DNA from: Phytobacter palmae
GTDB lineage: Bacteria > Pseudomonadota > Gammaproteobacteria > Enterobacterales > Enterobacteriaceae
Length of the DNA stretch: 64,000 bases
Direction of reading: 5' to 3'
Assembly: GCA_900112785.1 (NCBI GenBank)
Contig: FONB01000012.1
Span: 86,401-150,400 of the forward strand
Numbering within the stretch: the first letter of the stretch is position 1; every line of letters begins with the position of its first letter. This document shows, piece by piece, positions 27,022 to 36,490 of this stretch. Position numbers and translations under genes: made by a program. The notes under the pieces were generated by a model. That model saw only the letters and a program-made list of their open reading frames with translations. It was not told the DNA's origin and did no database searches.

Positions 27022-27933
27022 TTAATCGCCGTCATAGTTTGCATTATTCTGCAGGCGAAAAACTTGCGGCGTCACCTGGTATGTCTGGCGAAATACTTTG
27101 CAAAAATAGCTCGTTTGAGAAAAACCTAAGTTGCGGGCGATGCTGGCGATACTCCAGTCACTGTGGCAAAGCATTTCACGAGCACTGGCCATACGCTGGC
27201 GATTCACCCAGGCATTAAAGCCAATTCCCTGATATTTTTTGAACAGTTTACTGAAATAGTACGGGCTGAGATAAACATGCGCCGCAACATCTTCCAGGCG
27301 CAACTCATCCGAGAGATGGGCATCAATATAGCGCAACGCCTTTTTCATCTTACTGTCATGCGGCCCCTGATTTCGACTCGTTCGCCCCGTCTCCTGCGCC
27401 TGTTGCTGATCTTTGATGACAACAAAGTTGAGCTGTTTTTTAAGACAATTTTCGACAATCAGCTTAAGCAGATCTGCCGATGCGATAACCCGGGAGTAAT
27501 CCATCTCTGGTACATTCAGAAACTCATCCATTAATTTCTGATCCGCCTGCCAGCGATCATCAATATTAAGAATATTAATGAGTTCAACATTATCGCCTTC
27601 CCGCAAACGCACCTGCCCACACAGTACAAACCCGACCAGGTGCCCGGCAATGACCAGAGGAATAGAAAAGTCGGTAAGTCCGGCGTGACAACGGTAGATA
27701 CAGGGTTGGTTGGATTTAGAGGCTTCGAAGCCGCCACAACGATCGCTCATACGACACCGTGCGCTGTGCTGCGGGTTCTGACGCATCAACTGGCAAAACG
27801 GGGTGAAGTTGAAAAGCTCGGAAATTTCTTCGCCGTGGATATTAACGACAACAACGGCCAGACCGGTGGCTTGTGCAAAATCCTGGGCGATTTTATTAAT
27901 GAGTTCGGAGTTTAGTGCACTCGCAGAAATCAT
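27022..27933 (-). CDS. pocR: Regulator PocR of pdu and cob operons
   Basis: AraC-family activator that responds to 1,2-propanediol. 303 residues. The N-terminal PocR sensory domain (about 8-165) has the cysteine-rich segment ARCRMSDRCGGFEASKSNQPCIYRCHAG, and the C-terminal AraC DNA-binding domain (about 197-295) has two helix-turn-helix units, LEDVAAHVYLSPYYFSKLFK and SIARNLGFSQTSYFCKVFR. It sits between the two operons it controls and reads the same way as pduF, which lies upstream behind a terminator. Confidence 0.95.
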   Translation of the reverse strand: MISASALNSELINKIAQDFAQATGLAVVVVNIHGEEISELFNFTPFCQLMRQNPQHSARCRMSDRCGGFEASKSNQPCIYRCHAGLTDFSIPLVIAGHLVGFVLCGQVRLREGDNVELINILNIDDRWQADQKLMDEFLNVPEMDYSRVIASADLLKLIVENCLKKQLNFVVIKDQQQAQETGRTSRNQGPHDSKMKKALRYIDAHLSDELRLEDVAAHVYLSPYYFSKLFKKYQGIGFNAWVNRQRMASAREMLCHSDWSIASIARNLGFSQTSYFCKVFRQTYQVTPQVFRLQNNANYDGD

Positions 27934-28051
27934 GATAAAACCTCTCAGTTAATTTTAATTTATTGTTATAAACAAACCTATTTTGTTTACACATCATTCA
28001 TATTAAATAACTATAAATAACATTGAACGACCATAGGTTGAATTCAAGATA
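27934..28051 (-). promoter_or_regulatory. pocR upstream region
   Basis: A/T-rich leader containing a perfect inverted repeat TTGTT-ATA-AACAA (27963-27975), 30 bases before the pocR start. The motif resembles those before cbiA and pduA and could mark autoregulation. The PocR site assignment is an inference. Confidence 0.5.
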
Positions 28052-28077
28052 ACAAAAGTCTCCCTTTCCAGGGAGAC
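28052..28077 (-). terminator. Terminator of pduF
   Basis: Stem GTCTCCCT (28058-28065) / AGGGAGAC (28070-28077), followed on the minus strand by TTTTGTT. It separates pduF from pocR. Confidence 0.8.
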
Positions 28078-28156
28078 GATTAAGTGCGTTCGTGAAAGCA
28101 GATCACGAAATAATTTCACACTGGCATTTATTGCATCAGGCTATTCTGAATATGCT

Positions 28157-28966
28157 TCAGTTTTCACTTTCCTCAAGTTTGCACGCATTGCAGGGCAGAT
28201 TTTTACCAATCAGATAACGATAGCAGGCAGCCCCCGCGCATCCCCCGATAACAGTGGCGAACATCGGTACCAGGAAATAAGGGATTTCGCGCCCGCCCGT
28301 AAAGGCGATTTTGCCCCAGCCTGCCAGGAACAAGAAAATTTTCGGACCGAAGTCGCGGGCCGGATTCATGGCGAAGCCGGTTAGCGGCCCTAAAGAAGCA
28401 CCGATGACCGCGACCAGGATACCAATCAACAGCGGAGCCAGTGGGCCACGCGGTACGCCGTTACCATCATCCGTTAACGCCATGATCATGCACATAAAGA
28501 TGGAAGTAATCACGATTTCCACCAGAGCAGCCTGCCAGATACTTAATGCCGGAGCCGCATATGTAGTAAACAGGCCCGCCAGTTGCAAGCTCTCTGCGCT
28601 TCCCCGCACCAGATTATGCGCGGTTTCATATTCGACAAACACATTATGGTAGAGCAGATAGACCATTGCCGCGCCACCGCACGCACCGGCTATTTGCGCA
28701 ATAATATAGGGCACGACTTTACGCACGGGAAAACAGGCGAAAAGCCATAACGCAATGGTAACCACAGGGTTAAGATGCGCTCCAGACACTCCTGCGGTGA
28801 GATAGACAGCCAGGGAAATGCCCAGCCCCCAGATGATGCAAATTTCCCACCATCCAAGCGTCACACCGGCAACTTTCATGGCGCACAGGCATCCGATCCC
28901 AAAAAACATAAACAGGCCTGTGCCTAAAAACTCGGCAATACATTGCGCCTTAAGTGAATCATTCAT
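28157..28966 (-). CDS. pduF: 1,2-propanediol diffusion facilitator PduF
   Basis: Aquaglyceroporin-family channel in the inner membrane. 269 residues, six membrane segments and the two pore motifs: SGAHLNPVVT (NPV, replacing NPA) in the first half and GFAMNPARDFGP (NPA) in the second. Divergent from pduA across a 525-base control region and followed by a terminator, so it is its own unit under PocR. Confidence 0.96.
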   Translation of the reverse strand: MNDSLKAQCIAEFLGTGLFMFFGIGCLCAMKVAGVTLGWWEICIIWGLGISLAVYLTAGVSGAHLNPVVTIALWLFACFPVRKVVPYIIAQIAGACGGAAMVYLLYHNVFVEYETAHNLVRGSAESLQLAGLFTTYAAPALSIWQAALVEIVITSIFMCMIMALTDDGNGVPRGPLAPLLIGILVAVIGASLGPLTGFAMNPARDFGPKIFLFLAGWGKIAFTGGREIPYFLVPMFATVIGGCAGAACYRYLIGKNLPCNACKLEESEN

Positions 28967-29491
28967 ATGTCATCTTCCTGGTTGGGTCACATTCACACCA
29001 GCACGCCTGAAGCTGGCAGCAGAGTACAACGCCGGTCACTATAGAAATACGATGCTGAAAAGTGTTGGCAACCTCAGAGTAAAAATGCCAAAAAAATCGC
29101 TTCTTAATAACAATATTTTGCCATTCAGGTTAATTGAATATCGGGCTGAATCCTATTTCATTGGCTATTATCCGCCTAATTGAAATAACAAATTATTGTT
29201 ATTTTTCCTGTGTCGTTTTACAGCATTGCTCACAGAATTATTTCGCACGCGCAAATATCACAACATATTTATAAAGTCACTATCAAAAATGTAAATATGA
29301 AATTTGAATAGCAATATTTTGCTATAACAAAACCATTAAAATAACCACGAAAATCAAATAGATAAACACAAATCTGGCAATTATTTATTTTAATTAAACC
29401 AGGAAGTTCCGAATGTAATTTCAGGACAGCCATTCTTTTTCCTCGCTTATTTGTATAGTCCAAAAATCGGGACAACCTTATCGAGGTCTTT
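28967..29491. promoter_or_regulatory. Divergent pduF-pduA control region
   Basis: 525 A/T-rich bases without a gene. It contains several related motifs: AATAACAATATTTTG (29106-29120), a perfect 8-4-8 inverted repeat AATAACAA-ATTA-TTGTTATT (29184-29203) and AGCAA-TATT-TTGCT (29310-29323) followed by ATAACAAAA. These probably bind PocR or the general regulators CRP, ArcA or IHF. I could not assign start sites. The leader before pduA is about 170 bases from the last motif. Confidence 0.6.
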
Positions 29492-29776
29492 ATGCAACAA
29501 GAAGCATTAGGAATGGTGGAAACCAAAGGCTTAACGGCCGCAATTGAAGCCGCAGATGCGATGGTGAAATCCGCCAATGTCATGTTAGTGGGCTACGAGA
29601 AAATAGGTTCTGGCCTGGTGACAGTCATTGTTCGCGGCGATGTTGGCGCCGTGAAAGCAGCAACGGATGCAGGTGCTGCCGCAGCCGCTCAGGTGGGTGA
29701 AGTGAAAGCCGTACACGTCATTCCGCGTCCGCACACTGATGTTGAAAAAATCCTACCTAAGGGAATTAGCCAATGA
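29492..29776 (+). CDS. pduA: Microcompartment shell protein PduA (BMC-H hexamer)
   Basis: One-domain BMC shell protein forming hexagonal tiles with a central pore for propanediol. 94 residues with the BMC core [21 protein letters not shown]; the pore residue Ser40 is present. First gene of the pdu operon. Overlaps pduB by ATGA. Very similar to PduJ at 35699. Confidence 0.97.
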   Translation: MQQEALGMVETKGLTAAIEAADAMVKSANVMLVGYEKIGSGLVTVIVRGDVGAVKAATDAGAAAAAQVGEVKAVHVIPRPHTDVEKILPKGISQ

Positions 29777-30585
29777 GTAGCAATGACCTGGTGGAACAGA
29801 TCATGGCTCAGGTGATCGCCAAAGTGTCATCACCGACACCCGCGATCTCCCCCACTGTAACCCATCCCAAACGAGAGACGGCTATGGCAGAAAAAAGCTG
29901 CAGTTTAACGGAATTTGTTGGTACGGCGATCGGCGACACCGTCGGTCTGGTGATTGCAAACGTCGATAGCGCGTTGCTTGATGCGATGAAGCTGGAAAAA
30001 CGCTACCGCTCAATCGGCATTCTCGGCGCACGTACTGGCGCAGGCCCGCACATCATGGCGGCAGATGAAGCCGTCAAGGCAACCAACACCGAAGTGATCA
30101 GCATTGAATTACCGCGTGATACCAAAGGCGGAGCGGGCCATGGCTCACTGATCCTCTTCGGTGGCAATGATGTCTCCGACGTCAAACGTGCCGTCGAGGT
30201 TGCGCTAAAAGAACTCGATCGTACCTTCGGCGATGTTTATGCCAACGAAGCAGGTCACATTGAAATGCAATACACCGCTCGCGCCAGCTACGCGCTGGAG
30301 AAAGCCTTTGGTGCACCGGTTGGCCGTGCCTGTGGCGTGATCGTTGGCGCACCGGCCTCCGTCGGGGTGTTAATGGCCGATACAGCGCTGAAATCCGCCA
30401 ATGTGGAAGTGGTGGCCTATAGCTCACCGGCAAAAGGCACCAGCTACAGCAACGAAGCCATTTTGATCATTTCCGGCGATTCCGGCGCCGTGCGTCAGGC
30501 CGTCATTTCGGCCCGTGAGATCGGTAAAACCGTGCTGGGCACAATGGGTTCTGAGCCGAAAAACGACCGCCCGTCTTATATCTGA
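29773..30585 (+). CDS. pduB: Microcompartment shell protein PduB/PduB' (BMC-T trimer)
   Basis: Tandem BMC-domain protein and a major facet component. 270 residues. The N-terminal 37-residue extension includes a predicted helix ([18 protein letters not shown]) that is known to bind the core enzymes. Met38 (base 29884, [11 protein letters not shown]), preceded by a GAGACGG site, gives the shorter PduB' form, as in Salmonella. Two forms from one gene are expected. Confidence 0.96.
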   Translation: MSSNDLVEQIMAQVIAKVSSPTPAISPTVTHPKRETAMAEKSCSLTEFVGTAIGDTVGLVIANVDSALLDAMKLEKRYRSIGILGARTGAGPHIMAADEAVKATNTEVISIELPRDTKGGAGHGSLILFGGNDVSDVKRAVEVALKELDRTFGDVYANEAGHIEMQYTARASYALEKAFGAPVGRACGVIVGAPASVGVLMADTALKSANVEVVAYSSPAKGTSYSNEAILIISGDSGAVRQAVISAREIGKTVLGTMGSEPKNDRPSYI

Positions 30586-30603
30586 TAACAGAGAGGCTGT
30601 TTC

Positions 30604-32268
30604 ATGAGATCGAAACGATTTGAAGCGCTGGCGAAACGCCCTGTTAACCAGGACGGCTTTGTGAAGGAGTGGATTGAAGAAGGCTTTATCGCAATGGAAA
30701 GCCCGAACGATCCTAAACCCTCCATTCGTATTGTCGACGGCGTGGTTACTGAACTGGACGGTAAACCTGCCAGTAAATTTGACCTGATAGACCACTTTAT
30801 CGCCCGCTACGGTATCAACCTGGATCGCGCGGAAGAAGTTATGGCAATGGACTCTGTCAAACTCGCCAATATGCTCTGCGATCCTAACGTTAAGCGCAGC
30901 GACATTGTGCCGCTCACCACTGCAATGACCCCGGCAAAAATCGTCGAAGTGGTGTCACATATGAATGTGGTGGAAATGATGATGTCGATGCAGAAAATGC
31001 GCGCACGTCGCACCCCATCACAGCAGGCACACGTCACTAACGTCAAAGACAACCCGGTACAAATTGCCGCCGATGCTGCAGAAGGCGCGTTCCGCGGATT
31101 TGACGAACAGGAAACCACCGTCGCGGTCGCCCGTTATGCCCCTTTCAATGCCATCGCACTGTTGGTCGGTTCACAGGTTGGTCGTCCTGGCGTATTAACC
31201 CAATGTTCGCTGGAAGAAGCAACCGAACTGAAACTGGGTATGCTCGGCCACACCTGCTATGCGGAAACCATCTCTGTTTATGGTACTGAGCCTGTGTTTA
31301 CCGATGGCGACGATACGCCATGGTCAAAAGGCTTCCTGGCCTCATCCTATGCATCGCGCGGCCTGAAAATGCGCTTTACCTCCGGTTCAGGGTCAGAAGT
31401 TCAGATGGGTTATGCCGAAGGCAAATCCATGCTTTACCTGGAAGCGCGCTGCATTTACATCACCAAAGCCGCCGGTGTTCAGGGTCTGCAAAACGGATCG
31501 GTAAGCTGTGTGGGGGTACCTTCTGCCGTGCCGTCAGGTATACGCGCTATCCTTGCCGAAAACCTGATTTGTGCCGCTCTGGATCTGGAGTGCGCGTCCA
31601 GTAATGACCAGACATTTACCCATTCGGATATGCGTCGTACCGCCCGTTTGCTGATGCAATTTTTGCCGGGCACCGATTTTATCTCCTCCGGTTATTCCGC
31701 TGTGCCGAACTACGACAATATGTTCGCCGGTTCCAACGAAGATGCGGAAGACTTTGACGATTACAACGTTATCCAGCGCGACCTCAAAGTTGATGGCGGT
31801 TTACGCCCGGTGCGTGAAGAAGATGTTATCGCCATTCGCAACAAAGCGGCTCGCGCTTTGCAGGCCGTCTTCGCCGGTATGGGATTACCGCCTATCACTG
31901 ACGAAGAAGTGGAAGCGGCAACATACGCCCACGGCTCAAAAGATATGCCAGAGCGCAATATCGTCGAAGACATCAAATTCGCTCAGGAAATCATCAACAA
32001 GAACCGTAACGGTCTCGAAGTGGTAAAAGCCCTCGCCCAGGGCGGCTTTAAAGATGTCGCACAAGACATGCTGAATATTCAAAAAGCCAAACTGACGGGT
32101 GACTACCTGCATACCTCCGCCATCATCGTCGGCGACGGGCTGGTGCTCTCTGCGGTAAACGATGTGAACGACTATGCCGGTCCGGCAACAGGTTATCGCC
32201 TGCAAGGTGAACGCTGGGAAGAGATCAAAAACATCCCGGGCGCACTCGATCCGAACGAATTGGGCTAA
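30604..32268 (+). CDS. pduC: Propanediol dehydratase large subunit PduC
   Basis: Alpha subunit of the adenosylcobalamin-dependent diol dehydratase, which turns 1,2-propanediol into propionaldehyde by a radical mechanism in the compartment lumen. 554 residues, the family length, opening MRSKRFEALAKRPVNQDGF and with the conserved barrel segments (RARRTPSQQAHVTN, LGHTCYAETISVYG). The start has an AGAGAGG ribosome site. 18 bases after pduB. Confidence 0.98.
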   Translation: MRSKRFEALAKRPVNQDGFVKEWIEEGFIAMESPNDPKPSIRIVDGVVTELDGKPASKFDLIDHFIARYGINLDRAEEVMAMDSVKLANMLCDPNVKRSDIVPLTTAMTPAKIVEVVSHMNVVEMMMSMQKMRARRTPSQQAHVTNVKDNPVQIAADAAEGAFRGFDEQETTVAVARYAPFNAIALLVGSQVGRPGVLTQCSLEEATELKLGMLGHTCYAETISVYGTEPVFTDGDDTPWSKGFLASSYASRGLKMRFTSGSGSEVQMGYAEGKSMLYLEARCIYITKAAGVQGLQNGSVSCVGVPSAVPSGIRAILAENLICAALDLECASSNDQTFTHSDMRRTARLLMQFLPGTDFISSGYSAVPNYDNMFAGSNEDAEDFDDYNVIQRDLKVDGGLRPVREEDVIAIRNKAARALQAVFAGMGLPPITDEEVEAATYAHGSKDMPERNIVEDIKFAQEIINKNRNGLEVVKALAQGGFKDVAQDMLNIQKAKLTGDYLHTSAIIVGDGLVLSAVNDVNDYAGPATGYRLQGERWEEIKNIPGALDPNELG

Positions 32269-32278
32269 GGGGTGAATG

Positions 32279-32950
32279 ATGGAAATCAACGAAAAATTGC
32301 TGCGCCAGATCATCGAAGATGTACTGGCAGAGATGCAAACCAGCGATAAAAAAGTCTCGTTTAGCGCCCAACCTGGTAGTGCGGTAAAACCCGCAGCAAC
32401 GGCAGAAGGCGGCTTTCTGACGGAAATTGGCGAAGCGAAACCCGGCACTCAACAAGATGAAGTGATCATCGCCGTTGGCCCAGCTTTCGGTCTTTCGCAA
32501 ACCGTGAATATCGTCGGTTTGCCGCACAAGAGCATCCTGCGTGAAGTCATTGCCGGTATTGAAGAAGAAGGCGTGAAAGCGCGTGTGATTCGCTGCTTCA
32601 AATCGTCTGACGTGGCGTTCGTCGCCGTGGAAGGCAACCGCCTTAGCGGCTCGGGTATCTCCGTGGGTATTCAGTCAAAAGGCACAACGGTCATTCATCA
32701 GAAGGGATTGCCGCCGCTTTCCAACCTGGAACTTTTCCCGCAGGCACCACTGCTGACGCTGGAAACCTACCGTCAGATTGGCAAAAACGCAGCGCAATAC
32801 GCGAAACGCGAATCGCCGCAACCCGTACCGACTCTGAACGATCAGATGGCACGGCCGAAATATCAGGCCAAGTCCGCCATTCTGCATATCAAAGAGACCA
32901 AGTACGTCGTGACCGGGAAAAACCCGCAAGAGTTGCGCGTTGCGCTTTAA
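32279..32950 (+). CDS. pduD: Propanediol dehydratase medium subunit PduD
   Basis: Beta subunit of diol dehydratase. 223 residues. The first about 18 residues ([19 protein letters not shown]) form an amphipathic helix known to target the enzyme to the microcompartment. A neighbouring ATG at 32276 is in frame; 32279 is favoured because AAGGGG is then 6 bases away. The conserved VRNKSIL-type segment [17 protein letters not shown] is present. Confidence 0.97.
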   Translation: MEINEKLLRQIIEDVLAEMQTSDKKVSFSAQPGSAVKPAATAEGGFLTEIGEAKPGTQQDEVIIAVGPAFGLSQTVNIVGLPHKSILREVIAGIEEEGVKARVIRCFKSSDVAFVAVEGNRLSGSGISVGIQSKGTTVIHQKGLPPLSNLELFPQAPLLTLETYRQIGKNAAQYAKRESPQPVPTLNDQMARPKYQAKSAILHIKETKYVVTGKNPQELRVAL

Positions 32951-32962
32951 AAGGACAACACC

Positions 32963-33490
32963 ATGAATTCTGACGCAATTGAATCAATGGTTCGTGATGT
33001 GCTGAGCCGTATGAATAGCCTGCAGGGAGCAACCCCGGTAATGGCATCAACCGCGCCATCAGGCAGCACCACGCATCAGGCCAAAGTTAGCGATTACCCG
33101 CTGGCGAACAAACATCCGGAGTGGGTGAAAACATCCACCAATAAAACCCTCGATGAGCTAACGCTGGAGAGCGTGCTGAACGGGAAAATTACCGCACAGG
33201 ATATGCGAATCACCCCGGAAACCCTGCGTATCCAGGCATCTATCGCCAAAGATGCAGGACGTGACCGACTGGCTATGAACTTCGAGCGGGCGGCGGAACT
33301 GACCGCCGTACCAGATGATCGCATCCTTGAGATTTACAACGCACTGCGTCCCTACCGTTCAACGAAGCAAGAGTTGCTGGATATCGCAGAGGACCTGGAA
33401 AGCCACTATAAGGCAAAAATTTGCGCAGCGTTTGTACGTGAAGCGGCAGCGCTTTACGTCGAACGGAAGAAACTCAAAGGCGACGATTAA
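32963..33490 (+). CDS. pduE: Propanediol dehydratase small subunit PduE
   Basis: Gamma subunit of diol dehydratase, 175 residues. It begins with a targeting-type helix MNSDAIESMVRDVLSRM, then a Pro/Ser/Thr-rich linker and the folded core SDYPLANKHPEWVKTSTNKTLDELTLE. AAGGACAAC precedes the ATG. It completes the PduCDE enzyme. Confidence 0.97.
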   Translation: MNSDAIESMVRDVLSRMNSLQGATPVMASTAPSGSTTHQAKVSDYPLANKHPEWVKTSTNKTLDELTLESVLNGKITAQDMRITPETLRIQASIAKDAGRDRLAMNFERAAELTAVPDDRILEIYNALRPYRSTKQELLDIAEDLESHYKAKICAAFVREAAALYVERKKLKGDD

Positions 33491-33505
33491 ACACAGGGAT
33501 GACTT

Positions 33506-35338
33506 ATGCGTTATATAGCTGGCATTGATATTGGTAACTCGTCAACCGAGGTGGCACTGGCCACCATGGATGAAACTGGCGCACTGAACATTGTGAGCAG
33601 TTCGCTTGCGGAAACGACGGGTATTAAAGGCACGCTGCGCAATGTATTCGGCATTCAGGAAGCGCTGAACAAAGTTGTCGCCAGTGTGGGTATCTCTGTC
33701 AGCGATATCTCGCTTATACGCATTAACGAAGCGACACCGGTAATCGGTGATGTGGCGATGGAAACCATCACGGAAACCATCATCACTGAATCAACAATGA
33801 TAGGCCATAACCCCAAAACACCCGGAGGCATCGGGCTGGGGGTAGGTATCACTATCACGCCGGAAGAGCTTCTGACCCGTCCAGCGGATCAACCTTATAT
33901 TCTGGTTGTTTCCGCTGCATTCGATTTTTCCGATGTTGCGCGCATGGTTAATGCCTCAACGCAAGTCGGCTATCACATTAACGGCATCATATTGCAGCGC
34001 GACGATGGCGTACTGGTCAATAACCGTCTTGAGCGCCCTGTCCCCATTGTTGACGAAGTGCTTTATATCGAGCGCATTCCGATGGGGATGCTCGCCGCCG
34101 TCGAAGTGGCGATGCCTGGAAAAGTTATCGAAAGTCTCTCTAACCCTTACGGCATCGCGACTGTCTTTTCCCTGAGCGCCGATGAGACACGCAACATCGT
34201 GCCCGTTGCCAGGGCGCTGATTGGCAACCGTTCCGCTGTCGTCGTGAAAACCCCTTCTGGTGATGTAAAAGCCCGCTCGATCCCCGCAGGGAACATTGAG
34301 CTTATAACCCAGGGCAGAACGCTGAAGGTCGACGTTGCCAACGGGGCCGATGCCATCATGAAAGCAGTGAATGAGTGCCCCAGGCTGGATAACGTCACCG
34401 GCGAGGCTGGTACCAATATTGGCGGCATGCTGGAACATGTTCGCCAGACCATGGCAGAACTCACTAACAAACCCAGCAGCGATGTGTTTATCCAGGATCT
34501 ACTCGCTGTCGATACCGCCGTACCGGTCAACGTAACAGGGGGGCTGGCGGGTGAATTCTCACTCGAACAAGCCGTTGGCATCGCCTCTATGGTCAAATCA
34601 GACCGCCTGCAAATGGCCATGATCGCCCGCGAAATCGAGCAAAAGCTACACGTTGATGTGCAGGTGGGTGGTGCAGAAGCAGAAGCCGCCATCTTTGGTG
34701 CCCTCACCACGCCGGGCACATCGAGGCCGCTGGCCATTCTTGATCTTGGAGCCGGCTCGACTGACGCCTCTATTATTACGCCGCAGGGGCAAATTACCGC
34801 CACCCATCTGGCCGGAGCCGGAGACATGGTGACGATGATCATCGCTCGCGAACTGGGGCTGGAGGATCGCTACCTTGCGGAGGAAATCAAAAAGTACCCG
34901 CTGGCGAAAGTCGAAAGCCTTTTTCACCTGCGTCATGAAGACGGCAGCGTGCAATTTTTCCCTGCCCCTCTTCCACCCGCGGTATTTGCCCGCGTATGCG
35001 TCGTGAAACCCGATGAACTGGTACCGCTGCCTGGAGACCTGGTGCTGGAAAAAGTGCGCCTTATTCGCCGCAGCGCCAAAGAGCGCGTCTTTGTCACCAA
35101 TGCCCTGCGCGCACTACGCCAGGTAAGTCCAACCGGAAACATTCGCGATATTCCATTCGTAGTGTTGGTTGGCGGCTCCTCGCTCGATTTCGAAATACCG
35201 CAGCTCGTCACTGATGCCCTTGCCCATTACCGACTGGTGGCCGGACGGGGAAATATCCGGGGCGTCGAAGGCCCACGAAACGCAGTGGCAACGGGACTGA
35301 TCCTTTCCTGGCAGAAGGAGCATGCCAATGGTCGTTAA
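33506..35338 (+). CDS. pduG: Diol dehydratase reactivase large subunit PduG
   Basis: Chaperone-like ATPase (actin/Hsp70 fold) that releases damaged cobalamin from PduCDE. 610 residues. ATP-site phosphate loops: GIDIGNSSTEVALA near residue 5 and DLGAGSTDASI in the second half. Works with PduH. Its end overlaps the pduH start by 11 bases. Confidence 0.97.
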   Translation: MRYIAGIDIGNSSTEVALATMDETGALNIVSSSLAETTGIKGTLRNVFGIQEALNKVVASVGISVSDISLIRINEATPVIGDVAMETITETIITESTMIGHNPKTPGGIGLGVGITITPEELLTRPADQPYILVVSAAFDFSDVARMVNASTQVGYHINGIILQRDDGVLVNNRLERPVPIVDEVLYIERIPMGMLAAVEVAMPGKVIESLSNPYGIATVFSLSADETRNIVPVARALIGNRSAVVVKTPSGDVKARSIPAGNIELITQGRTLKVDVANGADAIMKAVNECPRLDNVTGEAGTNIGGMLEHVRQTMAELTNKPSSDVFIQDLLAVDTAVPVNVTGGLAGEFSLEQAVGIASMVKSDRLQMAMIAREIEQKLHVDVQVGGAEAEAAIFGALTTPGTSRPLAILDLGAGSTDASIITPQGQITATHLAGAGDMVTMIIARELGLEDRYLAEEIKKYPLAKVESLFHLRHEDGSVQFFPAPLPPAVFARVCVVKPDELVPLPGDLVLEKVRLIRRSAKERVFVTNALRALRQVSPTGNIRDIPFVVLVGGSSLDFEIPQLVTDALAHYRLVAGRGNIRGVEGPRNAVATGLILSWQKEHANGR

Positions 35339-35666
35339 GCAGGACAGCCCGGTCATCGTTATCACGGCGCTCGCAGAGTGCCAGCCGCAGTGGCAGGAAG
35401 TACTGTGGGGAATTGAAGAAGAAGGCATTCCCTGGCGCTGGCAACAGGCCGCCGGGCTTGATGTCGTCGCCCATGCCTGGCAGGCGGCGAACCAATCGGC
35501 GCTACTGGTTGGTATCGCCTGCGATAGCCAGCAACTGGTTATCCATTACCGAAATTTACCCGCATCAGCGCCGCTTTTTACGCTGATGCTTCATGAAGAC
35601 CTCCAGTCCCGGCGCAAGGCAGGTAATAACGCCGCCAGACTGGTGAAGGGGATACCGTTCCGGTAA
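35328..35666 (+). CDS. pduH: Diol dehydratase reactivase small subunit PduH
   Basis: Small partner of PduG that swaps with the PduD subunit during reactivation. 112 residues ending [36 protein letters not shown], the conserved family end. Start at 35328 (MVVKQD) is preferred over an in-frame ATG at 35322, because AAGGAG (35315-35320) is then at 7 bases. Confidence 0.94.
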   Translation: MVVKQDSPVIVITALAECQPQWQEVLWGIEEEGIPWRWQQAAGLDVVAHAWQAANQSALLVGIACDSQQLVIHYRNLPASAPLFTLMLHEDLQSRRKAGNNAARLVKGIPFR

Positions 35667-35698
35667 CCACTTTTATCCATAAACAGGAGAAACGCAGT

Positions 35699-35974
35699 AT
35701 GAACAACGCATTGGGACTGGTTGAAACAAAAGGTCTGGTGGGTGCAATCGAAGCCGCCGATGCCATGGTGAAATCCGCCAACGTGCAACTGGTAGGTTAC
35801 GAAAAAATTGGTTCGGGTCTGGTCACAGTCATGGTGCGCGGTGACGTGGGTGCAGTGAAAGCCGCCGTTGACGCAGGCGCTGCGGCAGCCAGCGCGGTGG
35901 GTGAAGTGAAATCTTGTCACGTAATCCCGCGTCCGCACAGCGACGTCGAAGCCATTTTACCGAAATCAGCCTGA
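35699..35974 (+). CDS. pduJ: Microcompartment shell protein PduJ (BMC-H hexamer)
   Basis: 91-residue BMC shell protein, nearly the same as PduA through the core ([41 protein letters not shown]), with pore Ser39. Known as the most abundant shell protein in Salmonella. AAACAGGAG precedes it. Confidence 0.97.
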   Translation: MNNALGLVETKGLVGAIEAADAMVKSANVQLVGYEKIGSGLVTVMVRGDVGAVKAAVDAGAAAASAVGEVKSCHVIPRPHSDVEAILPKSA

Positions 35975-35996
35975 CTGGCAGAGAAAGGAGCACAGC

Positions 35997-36488
35997 GTGA
36001 AGCAATCACTCGGATTACTTGAAGTTAGCGGTCTGGCGCTGGCTATCAGCTGCGCGGATGTTATGGCGAAAGCCGCTTCCATCACGCTGCTGGGTATGGA
36101 AAAGACCAATGGCTCTGGCTGGACGGTAATCAAAGTCGCCGGCGATGTGGCCTCTGTTCAATCGGCCATCATCACTGGCGCCAACTTTGCGCAAACACGT
36201 AACGGGTTGGTGGCACAAAAAGTCATTGCGCGGCCAGCGGAGGGAATTCTGGCCTCTGCGCCAAAGCTTGCAGTCATCCCTAAAGCACCTCCTGTGTTAA
36301 CAACAACAGCGGAAACCCCGTCTCAGAGCATTGAGAACGCGCTGGCACTACATGAAGAAACGTTCGCCGCTTCCGAACCGGCGACGATTCACCGGGTGAC
36401 CTGCAACCTCTGCCTTGACCCGGCGTGCCCACGTCAGAAGGGAGAGCCGCGCTCGCTGTGTATTCATAGCGGTAAGCGAGGGGAATAA
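35997..36488 (+). CDS. pduK: Microcompartment shell protein PduK (BMC domain plus Cys-rich tail)
   Basis: 163 residues: a BMC domain (about 1-85), a low-complexity linker and a C-terminal cysteine cluster CNLCLDPACPRQKGEPRSLC able to hold an iron-sulfur centre. GTG start at 35997 with AAAGGAG at 35984-35990. A minor shell component; the tail is thought to help place the compartment in the cell. Confidence 0.96.
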   Translation: MKQSLGLLEVSGLALAISCADVMAKAASITLLGMEKTNGSGWTVIKVAGDVASVQSAIITGANFAQTRNGLVAQKVIARPAEGILASAPKLAVIPKAPPVLTTTAETPSQSIENALALHEETFAASEPATIHRVTCNLCLDPACPRQKGEPRSLCIHSGKRGE

Positions 36489-36490
36489 AC

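Noticed and set aside
28967..29491. CRP-type sites (TGTGA-N6-TCACA) in the pduF-pduA region
   Set aside because: Only half sites such as TCACA are visible; no full match by eye, so I do not list a CRP site.
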